A stretch of DNA of 6,399 nt from Synergistaceae bacterium. GTDB taxonomy: Bacteria > Synergistota > Synergistia > Synergistales > Synergistaceae. Positions 4,791 to 6,399 of the stretch are shown piece by piece. Made by a program: the position numbers and the translations under genes. Below the pieces are notes generated by a model. It was not told the origin of the DNA, searched no databases, and saw only the letters and a program-made list of their open reading frames with translations. How positions within the stretch are numbered: position 1 is the first letter of the stretch; every line of letters begins with the position of its first letter. The stretch covers positions 1 through 6,399 of the forward strand of contig JAISLO010000267.1 in NCBI GenBank assembly GCA_031290815.1. The letters run 5' to 3'.

Positions 4791-4878
4791 CAGCTTGCAT
4801 TCCTGAACAACCTCCCTTCCCCCAAGCTGCCGTCCCATCCCTCTCTTCTGGGCTGGGTATATAGTTCCAAAGCCCCAT
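4762..4878 (-). CDS. Candidate 38-aa leader ORF upstream of tdh
   Basis: AAGGAG stands 9 nt before an ATG that opens a 38-codon frame starting MGLWNYIPSPEERDG and ending VVTCLWSLI. It has three tryptophans and two cysteines. It lies between the distal promoter (4927-4955) and tdh, and its TAA falls on the -10 box of the proximal promoter. The good ribosome binding site is the main support. An overlapping 82-codon frame with a TTG start at 4915 runs into tdh with an ATGA overlap but has no ribosome binding site for its start. I cannot decide whether either is translated, and no function is known. Confidence 0.25.
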   Translation of the reverse strand: MGLWNYIPSPEERDGTAAWGKGGCSGMQAVVTCLWSLI

Positions 4879-4918
4879 ATTTTTTTGCTCCTTGAGCACG
4901 GAGACTATTGCGCAAATC

Positions 4919-4952
4919 GTCTTGATATTATAAAATCACAAGGTCTTGATAT
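4919..4952. repeat. 10-bp direct repeat flanking the distal tdh promoter
   Basis: GTCTTGATAT occurs at 4919-4928 and again at 4943-4952, exactly 24 bp apart. On the minus strand each copy reads ATATCAAGAC. One copy starts at the -35 hexamer and the other overlaps the -10 hexamer, placing both copies on nearly the same helix face (24 bp is a little over two turns). This is the layout of a repressor or activator with two direct half-sites. The regulator is unknown. Confidence 0.45.
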
Positions 4953-4955
4953 AAA
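4927..4955 (-). promoter_or_regulatory. Distal sigma70-type promoter upstream of tdh
   Basis: On the minus strand TTTATA (4955-4950), a four-of-six -35 match, is followed after 17 bp by a perfect TATAAT (4932-4927). Transcription would start near 4920, giving a leader of about 250 nt before tdh that includes the candidate 38-aa ORF and the proximal promoter. Confidence 0.5.
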
Positions 4956-5105
4956 TAAATCTCTGTATTCATGTCACATAGGTCTTTTGGTGTAACAAAA
5001 CCATGCGGCAGATTTAGAGGACTCGGGAAATTTAGATTCGGAATAAATAAATACCAAAGGGGATGAAACGCGGCAGATATGACGCTTTTGAAGATGCCCA
5101 AAAAG

Positions 5106-5120
5106 GCCGCCGTTTGCGGC
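5106..5120 (-). terminator. Short GC hairpin with T-run on the minus strand
   Basis: GCCGC (5106-5110) pairs with GCGGC (5116-5120) around a 5-nt loop. On the minus strand it is followed, after one C, by TTTTT, the form of a small intrinsic terminator. No minus-strand gene ends here, since the prepilin gene to the right runs the other way, so it might protect against antisense transcription. On the plus strand it lies in the prepilin leader and has no T-run directly after it. The 5-bp stem makes it weak. Confidence 0.25.
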
Positions 5121-5166
5121 TGCTAAAATTCGGTTATTTTTTCGGTATGATGGGAGTTGTTGAAAA

Positions 5167-6399
5167 ATGTCATTATCTGTATTTAAGAACCAGCGCTGTG
5201 AGAGGAACGGATTTACCCTTGTGGAAATTGTGATCGCGATGATGATCGGGGCCGTCATCTTGGGTTCGGTCATAACGCTTATGGGCTTTGGCATCAGCAT
5301 GGTGACCTCGAATATAGGCTATTCCGCCGCGCAGCGCGGGGCTTTGTCCACGACTGAAATGCTGTCTAAGGAGATCGCCACAGCCAACGAGGTCGAGATT
5401 ATTTCAGGCGACATCTTCTCCGACCCAGACGAAAGACATGTGAAAGAGATCGTGGATGGCTGGCATTATGTCGCTTTGGATTCCAGCCTCAAGGAAGCGC
5501 GTCACCTCTATCAGGAAGACGGCGAGCTAGTGAACGAAAAGATTCCTGGCTCCGAAGACATAGAGAACATGAGGTTCGATACTGAGGAGTTCCCGGCGCA
5601 CCTGAACGGCGGCGGGCGTTTGTTGCGCGTTTACGTCAACGCCGCCTACGGAGGGGCAGATGAAATCAAAAAGGCCGATCTGGGCCGCACGATGCTGGTT
5701 CACGCCGCTTCGGGCGTGATGGGCGAGAGTGACGCGGCGGGCGATAAATTTCCAGCGCCGCCCGGCGGGGGCCGCACCCTGCGCTACAGGCTGGAAGACC
5801 CGCTCAAGCCAGAGTTGGGTCTTCGCGGAAGTAAGAACACCGGGAAACCTGCTGGTAAGGCCACTTTCGATTACGATGAGGACGACACGTGGGGATCCAT
5901 CGAGAACTTCAATTACTTCACGGAGTTGGACGCGCGTCTGGAGCTTCCTCCGAATTTATTGAAGACTGTCCAAAAGAGCGGAGAAGACGTCATTTTCACG
6001 TGGATCATCGCAGATCCAACTATTTTTGAGCATGACGTCGTGAACAGCGCTGCGGATAAGAACCCCGAGGCCATTCTTGCGTACTTGGAAACGCGCGTTC
6101 CGGACTATCTGGAGGAGGAAGAGGGCTGGAACCTGCTGAAAGAGAAGTACAAAATTAATGATATAGTGGACGCTGAGGGCAATTTGCCGGAAGAAACGAT
6201 AGCCGAGCTGATAGACGATCCGTTCAACATGGGCGCCGATGACATGACGAAGGGGTTTCAGTTGATGGACGTCATGAAAGGGAAGCTTGCCGACGAGGAC
6301 GCAGGGATTTTCGAATTGGAGATGGAAATTGTCGACGGAAGGGAGCAGAAATTCAACTTGGGCGCGGCCGTCAACGGATTGGCCTTGGCCTACGACTAC
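5167..6399 (+). CDS. Large prepilin-like protein (pseudopilin or minor pilin), 3' end outside the window
   Basis: The frame is open from the ATG at 5167 for 411 codons to the window edge. The start is firm: an in-frame TGA lies two codons upstream at 5161, and GGGAG stands 10 nt before the ATG. The N-terminus is a class III leader with the basic stretch KNQRCERNG, cleavage expected between Gly15 and Phe16, the conserved Glu at +5 (Glu20) and a hydrophobic helix at about residues 16-46 (FTLVEIVIAMMIGAVILGSV). A prepilin peptidase would cut and methylate it, and type IV pilus or type II secretion machinery would assemble it from the inner membrane. The rest is a long hydrophilic, acidic domain with no motif I recognise, including a DEDD cluster near 237-240 and LEEEEG near 325-330. 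At more than 411 residues it is larger than ordinary major pilins and suits a minor pilin or GspK/PilW-like tip subunit, though that assignment is inference. More pilin genes may follow beyond the edge. Confidence 0.85.
   Translation, partial: MSLSVFKNQRCERNGFTLVEIVIAMMIGAVILGSVITLMGFGISMVTSNIGYSAAQRGALSTTEMLSKEIATANEVEIISGDIFSDPDERHVKEIVDGWHYVALDSSLKEARHLYQEDGELVNEKIPGSEDIENMRFDTEEFPAHLNGGGRLLRVYVNAAYGGADEIKKADLGRTMLVHAASGVMGESDAAGDKFPAPPGGGRTLRYRLEDPLKPELGLRGSKNTGKPAGKATFDYDEDDTWGSIENFNYFTELDARLELPPNLLKTVQKSGEDVIFTWIIADPTIFEHDVVNSAADKNPEAILAYLETRVPDYLEEEEGWNLLKEKYKINDIVDAEGNLPEETIAELIDDPFNMGADDMTKGFQLMDVMKGKLADEDAGIFELEMEIVDGREQKFNLGAAVNGLALAYDY

Noticed and set aside
4667..4915. An 82-codon minus-strand frame with a TTG start and an ATGA overlap with tdh
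   Set aside because: It has no ribosome binding site at its start and no recognisable domain, and it spans both the proximal promoter and the tandem G-rich repeat. The 38-codon frame inside the region has the better initiation signal.
5063..5233. A 56-codon plus-strand ORF starting MKRGRYDAFEDAQKG and overlapping the front of the prepilin gene
   Set aside because: The GGGG before its ATG has no spacer, and the second half is only the prepilin gene read in another frame. The prepilin start has much better support.
1..6399. CRISPR arrays, tRNA and rRNA genes, and intact transposases
   Set aside because: No regularly spaced repeats, tRNA cloverleaf with a TTCGA-type arm, rRNA segments or transposase motifs were seen on either strand.

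Overview
The window is bacterial chromosomal DNA. It has compact genes with Shine-Dalgarno sites, sigma70-type promoters, Sec signal peptides and a class III (type IV pilin-like) prepilin leader. The prepilin and two exported proteins would suit a diderm bacterium. A cyclase-family hydrolase beside an SDR-type threonine dehydrogenase would suit an amino-acid-fermenting anaerobe such as a member of the Synergistota. That placement is an inference with low confidence, because no marker gene is present.

Layout. Positions 1-152 hold no convincing gene, only two inverted repeats. A secreted ankyrin-repeat protein lies on the minus strand (153-989). It is divergent from a small secreted protein of unknown family on the plus strand (1319-1765), and the 329-bp gap between them contains one promoter for each direction. 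The plus-strand gene is preceded by a 19-codon reading frame whose stop overlaps its start codon. Positions 1766-2892 form a long stretch without a normal gene. It contains a weak hairpin, one candidate 21-aa hydrophobic peptide (1935-2000), an AT-rich part in which I see nothing firm, and a GC-richer block at 2457-2801 that is unusually dense in stem-loops and may be a structured RNA or a decayed mobile element.

Two minus-strand metabolic genes follow: a cyclase/kynurenine-formamidase-like metal hydrolase (2893-3567) and an NAD(P)-dependent L-threonine 3-dehydrogenase of the short-chain/epimerase type (3729-4670). The dehydrogenase is much richer in GC than its neighbours. Its usual partner, 2-amino-3-ketobutyrate CoA ligase, is not in the window. 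Its control region (about 4680-4960) is elaborate, with two good promoters, a 10-bp direct repeat flanking the upstream one, a possible 38-aa leader ORF, and a tandem repeat whose sense strand reads as a two-tetrad G-quadruplex one base away from the thrombin-binding aptamer.

From 5167 to the right edge a plus-strand gene encodes a large prepilin-like protein that is still open at the end of the window. It is probably a pseudopilin or minor pilin and possibly the first gene of a pilin operon.

The genes do not form one obvious pathway. Their start codons are well supported. The secreted ankyrin protein, its divergent secreted neighbour, the 2457-2801 element and the threonine dehydrogenase leader are the parts least explained by known families.
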